A stretch of 23,582 nucleotides of DNA from an uncultured Candidatus Saccharibacteria bacterium (GTDB taxonomy: Bacteria > Patescibacteria > Saccharimonadia > Saccharimonadales > JACDBH01). The stretch lies in NCBI GenBank assembly GCA_946479835.1, contig CAMLHD010000010.1, positions 1 to 23,582 on the forward strand, written 5' to 3'. Position numbers and translations under genes: made by a program. The notes beneath the pieces are model-generated. The model made no database searches and had not been told where the DNA came from. It was given only the letters and a program-made list of their open reading frames with translations. Numbering within the stretch: position 1 is the first letter of the stretch; each line of letters opens with the position of its first letter. This document shows, in pieces, positions 6,588 to 15,110 of this stretch.

Positions 6588-8585
6588 TTAATTTCCATCC
6601 ACCGACCAGTGCCAGCTTTCGTAGCCGCTGCTGTCGCGTTTTTCACCCTTGCCCCATTCGTAGAGGCCGTAGCGGATAGCATTATTGGTCAGCCACTGGA
6701 AGCAGCGGTTGTTGCGGCCGGCGGAATAAGACTGCGGTATCAGGTCGCCGTCGCATTCAAGATCAAGCGCTAATCCAGCTTGGTGGTTGGAATAACCCGG
6801 AGGCGCGCCGCCCGGACAGCTTACGTAATCATCCCGGCTGGGCTTTGGATATGGCCCAGGCGTGGGTGAAATACCCGCCCTGCTGCACCAGCTGTGGTAG
6901 ATATCGATCTGCCCCTGCATATCGCGGAAAGCGCCATTGATCGAAAGGTTGGCGCCGGCCGCGGCGCTATCATTCAACATCTGGGCTACGCCGCCCGAAA
7001 TCTGAGAGTTTACCCTAGCACCGCCAACTTCGCACAAACGGATCTTAATCAACTGGCCGTTACGATAGCCATCGGCCACGCCAGCGTCGGTAGTACCGGG
7101 TCCGCACGGTACGGCAGTAGTATCGGTGCTCTCCAGATCTATGTTTATGCCCTGTGAGTTACAACCGGCACCAGTAGTACCGCTTACAGTTTGTCCGGAG
7201 AATTCATTGTATATCGCCCGGGACATGCCAGCGCGCAGCGCAGTATACTCGTCTCTTTGGGCCTGAGTACCTTGGTTTGTGAAGGGTCTGGGTGTCTCAA
7301 ATTCAGCCAAGAATATATAAGAAGCTTCTTCTAGGGTGACGCCCGGCGTCTGCAGGACGGCCATGACTCCCACGTAGCCTTCGGTCAACTCCTTCCATAA
7401 GTAGTCGAGCTGGAGGCCTAAATCGCCGGTTGAGCGGTTTGTCTGTGAGGCAAAGGCAATAAGGCCTTCCTGCCGTCCGGAGGTTGTCCACTGGGCTATG
7501 CCGTAACCCCAGCGGTTGCGGATAATATCAATCGGAATCTCGGGCGCGTCTTCGGTTGGGGCTGAGTTCTGAACGTTATGTGGATCGATGCCGGACTCGG
7601 CTTCGAGGTTGCCCATGACGCCGGCGGCAGCTTCTGGAGACAGGCCTTTGGTGCCGGTAAGATAGCCCCATGTCGTGCGGTACCTGGAATCGCGGTCGGC
7701 TCCACCGGTACCAGGGGGCAGCGTACAGGCGCAATTGGCATTGGAGGTTGGTTTTGCAGTGGACTGAGAGCCCGGATTAGTCAGGTTGTTGACCAGAAAT
7801 GTAGCCATCTCCGGATAGTGGCCGCTGGGGTGAATGCCATCCTGGGCCGTCCAAACCGGTGCTTCGGCGGAAGTGTCCCACGGCACGATCGTGACGCCGT
7901 TGGTGGCGGCCACGTTCTTGATAGCGTTGTTGATGATCGGCATAGCGATGTCCATATTGAAGTTTCCGAACCGGGTCGAGAGCGTGCCTTTGACATACAC
8001 GGTGGTCCAGAAGATCTGCTTCTTGGTTCCCGACGAAGTCACCGGATTGATGGTGTTGATGATGCCTTGGATCATGCGCTCCAGGGACTGCTGACCGCCT
8101 TCTATGGCGCGTGACGGCCCGTCGGAACCGTTCGTAACCACCGAACCGACGTTATTGGTTCCAAGATTGACTACGACCGCCTGCGCGTTGGCCAGCACCG
8201 CTTCGTCGGCCACCAGCTGTTCTTGGCCCCAGCCCAAGTCTTCACCGCCAACGGCATTTATCTTTACCGGATTAACGCCGGCGGCCGTCAGCTTGCCGGC
8301 CAAGTCGCCGTGATCGCGCATACCAACGGTTATGGAGTCGCCCAGCACGTAGACGCTGCTGCCCCGATTGAGGCGGGAGCCGCCGGTGCTCGGCAAGCTT
8401 GGTCCGTTAACGGCGCAGTTAGGGTTGCCGGCGCAGTTGATGATAGCTATGCCCAGATCCCGCAGCCTCTTTTCCGTACAGTCCTGCGTTTGGGCCGACA
8501 GTTTTTGCGGATACAGCCCGAATAACAACAAAGCTATTATTAAGAAGGAAGCCCCTCTGAATATAAGCCGCCTGGCTTTTTTCAT
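6588..8585 (-). CDS. Secreted three-domain cell-wall enzyme: SGNH hydrolase, phage-tail-lysozyme-like, VanY-like D,D-carboxypeptidase
   Basis: A 665-residue protein with a signal segment at about 8-31 ending LSAQ. Domain 1 (about 77-270) is SGNH/GDSL-like: VLGDSITVG with Ser84, the GTNN block with Asn144, and DGIHPSGH with Asp249 and His252. Domain 2 (about 300-460) resembles phage tail lysozymes: GVMGNLEAESG with Glu328 or Glu330 as likely catalytic acid, and WGYGIAQWTT. Domain 3 (about 500-665) is VanY/M15-like, with zinc ligands His601 and Asp608 in SNHQAGLALD and His659 in ESWHWS. Together these would remove acyl groups, cut glycan strands and trim stem peptides. The start overlaps the upstream stop (ATGA). 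Domain calls rest on motifs; the SGNH substrate is unknown. Confidence 0.85.
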   Translation of the reverse strand: MKKARRLIFRGASFLIIALLLFGLYPQKLSAQTQDCTEKRLRDLGIAIINCAGNPNCAVNGPSLPSTGGSRLNRGSSVYVLGDSITVGMRDHGDLAGKLTAAGVNPVKINAVGGEDLGWGQEQLVADEAVLANAQAVVVNLGTNNVGSVVTNGSDGPSRAIEGGQQSLERMIQGIINTINPVTSSGTKKQIFWTTVYVKGTLSTRFGNFNMDIAMPIINNAIKNVAATNGVTIVPWDTSAEAPVWTAQDGIHPSGHYPEMATFLVNNLTNPGSQSTAKPTSNANCACTLPPGTGGADRDSRYRTTWGYLTGTKGLSPEAAAGVMGNLEAESGIDPHNVQNSAPTEDAPEIPIDIIRNRWGYGIAQWTTSGRQEGLIAFASQTNRSTGDLGLQLDYLWKELTEGYVGVMAVLQTPGVTLEEASYIFLAEFETPRPFTNQGTQAQRDEYTALRAGMSRAIYNEFSGQTVSGTTGAGCNSQGINIDLESTDTTAVPCGPGTTDAGVADGYRNGQLIKIRLCEVGGARVNSQISGGVAQMLNDSAAAGANLSINGAFRDMQGQIDIYHSWCSRAGISPTPGPYPKPSRDDYVSCPGGAPPGYSNHQAGLALDLECDGDLIPQSYSAGRNNRCFQWLTNNAIRYGLYEWGKGEKRDSSGYESWHWSVDGN

Positions 8586-9172
8586 TGCCCGTTCCTCAAA
8601 TACGAGATCAAGTCCTGGGGCGCGTCATGCAGCACGGCCGACTCGTCATCTATATCCGATCCTTCGGCCACGATTTCCCACTTGCGTTTTTCGGCCGAAA
8701 AACGTGCTACAACCAAGGAGCCGTCGCTTGCGCCCGAGCTGTCGGCCGCGACGTAGACCAGCCAATCCTCATTGCCGAAAAAGCGGGGCCTAAGAACGAC
8801 TACCCCGTCGTTTGAGTCATAGTTTTCGGTGGCGACCATTTCCGCTGTTTCGGCAACCGAACGCTTCTGCAAGCTGGCGACCACCGGTTTTTCTTCGCGC
8901 CAGTTGGTAGACACCGAACTTTCAAAATCACGAAAACCCTTTGATACGACTAGTACTTCATGTTCGCCAGCACCGACATTTGCTTTGTAGAGCTGGCCGT
9001 TTTCGCCGCTGGGATATACCCGTTCGCCGTCGACCGTAACGGCCACGGCATCAGGCGGAAGCGCAGGCTCCAGACTTATGTGCAGCTGGGCGGCCGTTGC
9101 GAACCTGTATATATAGACAGCCGATATGGAAGCTAAGGCCAAAACTATGGTGGCGATCAGCAACTTTCTCAT
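8582..9172 (-). CDS. Membrane-anchored protein with PEGA-like domain
   Basis: A 196-residue protein starting MRKLLIATIV. One hydrophobic segment at about 4-22 anchors it or acts as a signal. Residues of about 40-85 (AVTVDGERVYPSGENG, then VGAGEHEVLVVSKGFRDF) look like a PEGA-type beta-sandwich, a module common in surface proteins. The rest has no recognised motif. An in-frame ATG 16 codons further upstream exists, but the chosen ATG overlaps the preceding stop as TAATG and has GGGGGAG before it. The stop overlaps the next gene (ATGA). It lies between two cell-wall hydrolase genes, so a wall-binding or scaffold role is plausible but inferred. Confidence 0.8.
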   Translation of the reverse strand: MRKLLIATIVLALASISAVYIYRFATAAQLHISLEPALPPDAVAVTVDGERVYPSGENGQLYKANVGAGEHEVLVVSKGFRDFESSVSTNWREEKPVVASLQKRSVAETAEMVATENYDSNDGVVVLRPRFFGNEDWLVYVAADSSGASDGSLVVARFSAEKRKWEIVAEGSDIDDESAVLHDAPQDLISYLRNGQ

Positions 9173-12100
9173 TAGAAAACTCCCCCGGCATTTTTGGGTC
9201 CGACGTATCTGGATACCCATTCATAGGTACCTTTGCCGTCTTGTCTTAGGCCTTTGGTGGTCACGATTCTTGAATTGTTGTTGCAGCTGTCGGTCTCTAC
9301 CGTTACCAGATCGCCAGTAGCCGGATTGTAGCTCACGACTATGCCGATATGCCCGTTGCCTCCCGAGCCGCTGGCAACCGTACCCCGGCCGATCATGTCG
9401 CCCGGCTGCATGGTCTTGGGATCGCTGAGCTCCTGGAAGTTCGGATCGGTACGGTAAAGGACGGACGTGCGCGGACCGGCGATGCCGAACGCGCGGTACA
9501 CGGCCATGCTAGTGAAGGCGCTGCAGTCCAGAGCTGAAACGGGGTTTGGAGTATCGGCCGGGTCGGGGCTCTGCCGGCAGCCGGGACGGCCGCTGTAACC
9601 GTTCTTGTATGGCACGCCCAGCATCGTATCGATGGCTACGCAGGCGATCTTGGCATTGCCGCCGTTGGCGTTGCAGTCCGGAATGTACTGGGCCGAAGCG
9701 CCGGTATTGCTGCCGGGGCCGGTAGGCGGCCCGCCCTCGACCGGCAGGATTGTCTCTGGTATGAACTCGGCTTCCAGACCGTCCAGCATATCCAGATAAG
9801 CTAAATGAGCTTTGAACCGGACGGTAATAGGCTGAGTCGCCATGCAGTCCTCGGCAGGGTTGCTGAAGTTGCCGCCCTCGATGCGGGACAGGGTGTCGAT
9901 ATCGTCTATACAGTTGCTGATGTGGTTCTTGAAGGCGTCGCTGGTCGGCTCCAGAGAAATAGGATCTATGTGCTGGCCCGCCGACAAGACCTCGATGTTT
10001 TCTTCCGGATCTATGGCGGCGATATCGGATCTGAGCACGGTCTGGACGTTGCCGGCCGGATCGGTGGCAAGTTCGATGCCCGAATTGTTGCCCTCGGTCA
10101 CGTAAGTTTCAAAGCTTACTTCATCGGCATCCTGGGCAAAGGCCTTGGGGCTTAGAGCGGTGGCGGCCGAAGAAAACAGCGTGCCGGGTCCGTTGGCCAG
10201 GCTTGAAGCTAAGCCCGTCAGGCCGCCGGAGAACATATTGCCGGCGTGAGCGAAGCTGGTCGGTAGCCTCCAAAGTGCCGAGAACGCCAGTGAATCAGAG
10301 TTGTTGATGTCAAATACCTTGGCAAAGACGCTCTGCTTGCTGTTCTGCTGCCTGTCGTACTCGATATCGTCCGTCACGGCCGCCGCATACTGCGTGGTAG
10401 TGGCCGGAACCTGGCCGGCCATCAGGTTTCTTTGCTTGTGCATTGTACCTGCACCGCCGACCAATATGCCGCCAAGCTCACCGCCGACCTCCTGCCCCGT
10501 AAAGTTATAGGTCAGGGATTTTTCGGCATACATCTGGGTCAGCGCCATGATGCCTTCAAAGCTGAGCTCCACAGCCATGGCGGTGGCTATTGATCTGGCC
10601 AGCGAGCGGGCCAAGGAACGGTTGAGGCTGGCACGGATAGTTTGTTTTACAGTCTGAATCACAGTCTGTTTGGCGGTTTCTGATACCGCCTTGCTGCTGC
10701 CGCCGGTGAAGATGGCAATGCCGATCTCAACTACCGAAACGCCGATCTGGAATACAGGGTTCTGATAAATTCCGCACTGGCGCTGGCTCATGCCCGGGAT
10801 GCCGTTGGTGGCATCCTGCACGCCCTTATAGACGCCGGTCAGCTTGCCGTCCACGCTGTAGCTGCTCTTCACCGCATCGTTGCGCGAACTGCTGAAACGG
10901 CCTTTCAGCGCATAGGCAAAACCGGGCGAACCGCCGATCGGATTGCCGTTGCGGTCAACCGAGGTAACCCGTTTCATGAGTGAATTAAGCAGGCTCATCC
11001 TGGATTGGCCGGTGCGCGAATCATCGGCGGCATTAACGAAAATCGTAGCGTACTTAAGCCCGCCTAAAGCTCGTACGCTCCGGGCTGCCGTAACAGCGCC
11101 GCGCAAGCGGTTTTTAACGGTACACACCTTGTCTAATATGTCGGTCGTAGAAAAAATGCTCTTAAAACTGTTCCAGCTAACCAGACCGCCTTTGGCAGCT
11201 CTTTCCGCTACTTCGAGCACCGAAGCCGTATTACCGGTGGCGATATCATCGGCATGCTGGGCTAGATCACCGGCCGCTTCATCAATCGGCGTGCCGTTGG
11301 TAGATATATCCGTCTTTGTCTCACCGAAATCACCGCCGTTGTCGGCCAGCTGGCGGTTCAAATCATCACCTTCCTGCCTGGCTCTGGCCTGCTCCTCGGT
11401 CTCATTCTCGCTGCCCGGCGTTTCGCCGGTGACGCGCGGGTCGTAATCTTCTTCATAGATTGAATTGGCTACGTTGCGGTTGACTGTCCGGTCCGCATCT
11501 TCAAGATCGTTCGGGCTCGGCCGCACCACCGATACACGGCTTACCCCGAAACGGGTGTAAAACGCCTCCATGCGTCTGGTTTTCCACCTTGATGTCCTAA
11601 GCGGGTGGCGCGTCTCCATATAGTCGCTGATATGCTCGCCGATACCGGCGCCGACAATGGTGCGGCTCCGGTCCGGCAAGGTTATGCCGCGGATGTCGTT
11701 GGTTTCGGCGTCAAAAGAGAACCGGTAGCCTCTGGCTTCCATATCGGCGATGACCCGGCTGCCTAGCCGGCCGTCGCGCGAGAATACATCGCCCACCCTT
11801 GCCAGCTTGGAGCGACGGTAGCGTACCTGCTGATGAGTCTGGATCTTGTTGAGCTGGTCTAGAAGAACCGACTTAAGGCCTTGGAGCATAGCGCCGGGAA
11901 TAGATACGATAGCGCCCATTACCAAGCTGATTATCGCAGCGCTGATACCTCCAATAATCCCGTTGCGCCTGGTGAGCAGCTTGCCACGGATATTGAGCCG
12001 CCGTTTCTTGCCCTCGTTCTTATAAAAGCCGCCTTCATCTTCGGAGTCTTCGGTCTTGTCTTTTTTCTTACCAGCTTCTCCTCCGTCAACCACACCGGCT

Positions 12101-12288
12101 TCGCCCCAGCGTTCATTGGCGCGGTCAAGGGCGGATTTTTCTTCTTCGGCCGCGGATTCTGTTTCAGGTTCCTTTGCTTCGTCATCGTGGGATGTCGCCG
12201 GCATGCCCCATTGCGCCCGGGCGCGCTCCATGGCGCTCAGGCGTTTATTTTCGTCTTGGTCATCTAATTTTCTAGCTGGCTCTGCCAT
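9172..12288 (-). CDS. Large T4SS-associated membrane protein with C-terminal NlpC/P60 peptidase domain
   Basis: A 1038-residue protein. Residues 1-105 are hydrophilic and acidic, with two copies of a short motif (SAMERARAQWG at 18-28, SALDRANERWG at 52-62). A membrane helix follows at about 110-133 after a basic stretch. The long middle is probably extracytoplasmic, with hydrophobic patches near the centre. The last 160 residues form an NlpC/P60 fold: Cys922 in ALDCSAFT and His980 in GNGHIGIVV are the expected nucleophile and base, with PGDMIGRG between them. Such domains cut peptidoglycan stem peptides. It lies directly after virB4, its ATG touching that stop. The job resembles VirB1-type wall opening, but the architecture is different from VirB1. 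Confidence 0.85.
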   Translation of the reverse strand: MAEPARKLDDQDENKRLSAMERARAQWGMPATSHDDEAKEPETESAAEEEKSALDRANERWGEAGVVDGGEAGKKKDKTEDSEDEGGFYKNEGKKRRLNIRGKLLTRRNGIIGGISAAIISLVMGAIVSIPGAMLQGLKSVLLDQLNKIQTHQQVRYRRSKLARVGDVFSRDGRLGSRVIADMEARGYRFSFDAETNDIRGITLPDRSRTIVGAGIGEHISDYMETRHPLRTSRWKTRRMEAFYTRFGVSRVSVVRPSPNDLEDADRTVNRNVANSIYEEDYDPRVTGETPGSENETEEQARARQEGDDLNRQLADNGGDFGETKTDISTNGTPIDEAAGDLAQHADDIATGNTASVLEVAERAAKGGLVSWNSFKSIFSTTDILDKVCTVKNRLRGAVTAARSVRALGGLKYATIFVNAADDSRTGQSRMSLLNSLMKRVTSVDRNGNPIGGSPGFAYALKGRFSSSRNDAVKSSYSVDGKLTGVYKGVQDATNGIPGMSQRQCGIYQNPVFQIGVSVVEIGIAIFTGGSSKAVSETAKQTVIQTVKQTIRASLNRSLARSLARSIATAMAVELSFEGIMALTQMYAEKSLTYNFTGQEVGGELGGILVGGAGTMHKQRNLMAGQVPATTTQYAAAVTDDIEYDRQQNSKQSVFAKVFDINNSDSLAFSALWRLPTSFAHAGNMFSGGLTGLASSLANGPGTLFSSAATALSPKAFAQDADEVSFETYVTEGNNSGIELATDPAGNVQTVLRSDIAAIDPEENIEVLSAGQHIDPISLEPTSDAFKNHISNCIDDIDTLSRIEGGNFSNPAEDCMATQPITVRFKAHLAYLDMLDGLEAEFIPETILPVEGGPPTGPGSNTGASAQYIPDCNANGGNAKIACVAIDTMLGVPYKNGYSGRPGCRQSPDPADTPNPVSALDCSAFTSMAVYRAFGIAGPRTSVLYRTDPNFQELSDPKTMQPGDMIGRGTVASGSGGNGHIGIVVSYNPATGDLVTVETDSCNNNSRIVTTKGLRQDGKGTYEWVSRYVGPKNAGGVF

Positions 12289-14199
12289 CTACATCCCCGG
12301 AGCTAGTCTGTTATTTAGGTCTATTGTACCCTGCGGCTGGCTTATATCGCCAGCCTGCATTGCGGCTACCTGGCCGGGATTGGTGGTTATAAGGCTGGTT
12401 TCGGTGGGGCTGGCGATGACCTGGATGTGGACATGGTTCTGACCGGCAAAGAACAGGCCCTGCCCGACCGGGAACTGGCTGAGGCGTTTCTTCTCCTCGC
12501 TTGTGAGCTTGAAGACTTCGCTTAGAACATCGACCGCTGAGACGGATTGCTTCAATAAAATCTGCATGCTGGCGTTGGCCACGATTGCTCGGCCCATTCT
12601 TGAACCCATAAAGTCCTCGACGTCCTGGGTGATGGTGGTGATGCCTAAGTTATATTTGCGGGCTCGTTTGGCGAGAGAGAACAAGAAGTTGGCCGAGTCC
12701 TCGTATTTCATCAGCTGCCAGGCTTCGTCAACCACCAGGATGCGGCGTTTCTTATCTGACTTGGTCTTGTTCCAGATGAAATTAAGGACGATGTACATGG
12801 CTACTGGCCGGAGCTCATCCTCAAGGTCGCGGATGTTGAACACCACCATCGGGTTATTGATGTTGATGTTGCTCTGCTGCGAGAAGATACCAGCAAAGGT
12901 ACCTGTGGTGTATTTGCGCAGGCGTTGTGCCAGCTGCGGGCCGGTGCCGCCCATGTGCAGCAGCACGTCGTAAAGGTCGGCGATGGTCGGAGCCTGGGAC
13001 TGGTGGGTCAACGGATCGTTGGTGATGCCGGCGCGGGCGTAGGTTTCAATCAAGGCGGCATCAAGGTCGGACTCTTCGACCGGGCTGAGCGCTGGTGCCA
13101 AACCGATGCCCTGCCCCTGGATCTGCGCTTGAGCGCCGCCCATCATCAGGCGGAGCAGGCCGTGCAAAGTAATCAGGTTGCTCCTGAGCGCGTTGTCGGC
13201 TTCCTCGGCGTCTACTACTTGCGGCAGGTCGAACGGATTGATGCGGGTTTCGGAATTCAGGCTGAGGCGGACGTAAGCGCCGCCGACGGCCTCGGACATG
13301 CGCTGGTATTCGTTCTCGGGGTCGATGATGAAGATCTCGGTACCGAACATCAAGCTTCTGAGCGCCTCAAGCTTGACCGTAAAGCTTTTACCGGCGCCGG
13401 ACTTAGCGAATACCACCGAGTTGCCGTTCTCCAAAGAGAAGCGGTCGAAGATGACCAGGCCGCTGTTGTGCATATTTATTCCGTAAAGGATGCCGTTGTC
13501 CTGGCTCAAATCGGCAGAAGTGAACGGAAAAGTAGTCGAAAGCGCGCCGGTGTTCATGTTGCGCCTGATCTGTAACTGGTCCATGAACTGCGGCACCGTG
13601 CTGTTAAGCCCCTGTTCCTGCTGGGCGCTGGCCGCCTTGGAATAAACCAGTTGCTGCCCCAGCATTGATTCGATCTTGTGGGTGACGAATTCCAGCTCGT
13701 CCAACGATCCGGCGTAGAGCGTAAAGTACAGGCCAAGCCGGAAGAAGCGTTCTTCGCCCACCTGAAGCTTGTCGCGCATTTCCTCGGCGTCGCTGATAGC
13801 TGCCTGCTTGCCGGGGTCGCGGATGCGTCCTTTTTCGGCGTCGATCTGCAGGCCGGCCTCCAGCTGGGTGACTTTCTTACGCAGGTTCTCTAGCACCACC
13901 TGGCTTTCTACCGGATAAATGAACATGCTCAGATCTATGACTTCGTCGACGTTGACCAGGCTGCTCATCCAGCCGGTGAATACTTGGCGCGGATAACCGT
14001 AGACATAAAAGGTCCGGGCGTAGCGCGTGCCGATGCGGAAGTAGCCGCTCTGGAACTCCAGTGAACTGGGTGCAATGAAGTCGCGCAGCGCGGTGACGCC
14101 TTTATTAAAAGCAGCCTGCACTTCTTGCTGCTCGCGCATCTGCTGTGCCTGGGCTAAGCTGACCGGGTCGGTCTTGGGATTCTTCTTGCCAAACGCCAT
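12289..14199 (-). CDS. virB4: VirB4-family T4SS ATPase
   Basis: A 636-residue motor ATPase that powers T4SS assembly and substrate transfer at the cytoplasmic face. The N-terminal domain has SGYFRIGTRYARTFYVYGYPR (about 51-71), as in Gram-positive TrsE/PrgJ-like VirB4. Walker A is AKSGAGKS (265-272), followed by FIIDPENEYQRM. Walker B is RRILVVDEAWQLM with Asp491-Glu492, then ITTITQDVEDFM. Near-complete length for the shorter VirB4 type. The ATG at 14199 overlaps the upstream stop (TAATG), and the stop TAG directly abuts the next ATG, so translation is likely coupled on both sides. Confidence 0.95.
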   Translation of the reverse strand: MAFGKKNPKTDPVSLAQAQQMREQQEVQAAFNKGVTALRDFIAPSSLEFQSGYFRIGTRYARTFYVYGYPRQVFTGWMSSLVNVDEVIDLSMFIYPVESQVVLENLRKKVTQLEAGLQIDAEKGRIRDPGKQAAISDAEEMRDKLQVGEERFFRLGLYFTLYAGSLDELEFVTHKIESMLGQQLVYSKAASAQQEQGLNSTVPQFMDQLQIRRNMNTGALSTTFPFTSADLSQDNGILYGINMHNSGLVIFDRFSLENGNSVVFAKSGAGKSFTVKLEALRSLMFGTEIFIIDPENEYQRMSEAVGGAYVRLSLNSETRINPFDLPQVVDAEEADNALRSNLITLHGLLRLMMGGAQAQIQGQGIGLAPALSPVEESDLDAALIETYARAGITNDPLTHQSQAPTIADLYDVLLHMGGTGPQLAQRLRKYTTGTFAGIFSQQSNININNPMVVFNIRDLEDELRPVAMYIVLNFIWNKTKSDKKRRILVVDEAWQLMKYEDSANFLFSLAKRARKYNLGITTITQDVEDFMGSRMGRAIVANASMQILLKQSVSAVDVLSEVFKLTSEEKKRLSQFPVGQGLFFAGQNHVHIQVIASPTETSLITTNPGQVAAMQAGDISQPQGTIDLNNRLAPGM

Positions 14200-15077
14200 T
14201 ACTGCAGCTCCCTGTCCAGGTTAGGCTGCGGAGCCGTGCCCTGTCCTTTGGTTATGACTGGCGAGCTCAAGTCGTTAAAATTCTTAAGCTGCTGGCGGGT
14301 GGCGGTGTCGGGGTTATAAGCGTCGTAATAAAGTTCGATCAGCTCCTGGGTATCAAGCGGCAGGCCCTGGATGCCGCACTGCAGCAGCCCGGCCAATACG
14401 GCCTGGACGCGGTTCTTGAGCTCGTTCTTTGCAGCCTCCAGATCGGCCTCGTTGATGACCACGTGCCACTCTTTTGTCTTGGTGAAGGCACCCATCAGGT
14501 TGGACATGAAATTCTTGCTGGCCTCAACGGCTTTCTGGGTGTCAATGCCGGTAGGAATGTACGGCACTACCACGTAGAAGCGTTTGTCCATGATGTTGGT
14601 CTGCTGGGCGATATTGCCCATGAAGTCGATATAGTCTTCCATCAGAAGTGCCAGCAGCATGTTGTCATGTTCGGTCCGGATCTTATCGAGCTTCTCTATG
14701 TAAGGTCGGATATCAACCTTTTGCGAGCGCACCAGGATCTGCACCGGAAAATACAGGGAGTTTAGGAATCCCTGGTAAGAAAATTCCACGCTTTCGCGCT
14801 CCTGCGGGCTCATCAGGTCGAAGTTGATGCTTTTGACCATAATGACCGAGCGGAAAGAGCCATCGCTCATGATTACGATGCCGTCGCGGACTTCGGCAAG
14901 CTGCAGCGTGTTCTGGGTGCTGTTGGGGTTTGCTGGAACAGCCGGCGTCGGTGATTGCGGCATGCCTGGCGCGCCAAAAACCTGTTGTCCGCCCATGTCC
15001 GGCTGTGGCTGTGAAGGCATGGGTCCATAGCCCTGCCCTCCAGGGTTCATGTTAGGATTTTGGTAATTAGGATCCAT
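14199..15077 (-). CDS. TraC-N-like protein paired with VirB4
   Basis: A 292-residue soluble protein. The first 55 residues are Pro/Gly/Gln/Asn-rich and look disordered. The core (about 57-240) begins LAEVRDGIVIMSDGSFRSVI and includes SFQGF-like and LYFPVQILVRSQKVD strands, then helices and FYVVVPYIP. This resembles the N-terminal domain of TraC-type VirB4 proteins, but no Walker motifs are present. The tail is again Pro/Gln-rich. It overlaps the virB4 start by one base. The downstream VirB4 seems to have its own N-terminal domain, so this is more likely a separate partner than a simple split half. Confidence 0.8.
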   Translation of the reverse strand: MDPNYQNPNMNPGGQGYGPMPSQPQPDMGGQQVFGAPGMPQSPTPAVPANPNSTQNTLQLAEVRDGIVIMSDGSFRSVIMVKSINFDLMSPQERESVEFSYQGFLNSLYFPVQILVRSQKVDIRPYIEKLDKIRTEHDNMLLALLMEDYIDFMGNIAQQTNIMDKRFYVVVPYIPTGIDTQKAVEASKNFMSNLMGAFTKTKEWHVVINEADLEAAKNELKNRVQAVLAGLLQCGIQGLPLDTQELIELYYDAYNPDTATRQQLKNFNDLSSPVITKGQGTAPQPNLDRELQ

Positions 15078-15110
15078 GTTTGCTGATTAACCACCCTCTG
15101 CTGCTTGAAA

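Noticed and set aside
7578..8114. 178-residue plus-strand frame inside the three-domain hydrolase gene
   Set aside because: Opposes a gene whose catalytic motifs are all in the minus frame; composition is that of a shadow.
12925..13575. 216-residue plus-strand frame inside virB4
   Set aside because: Antisense of the conserved ATPase core; no independent support.
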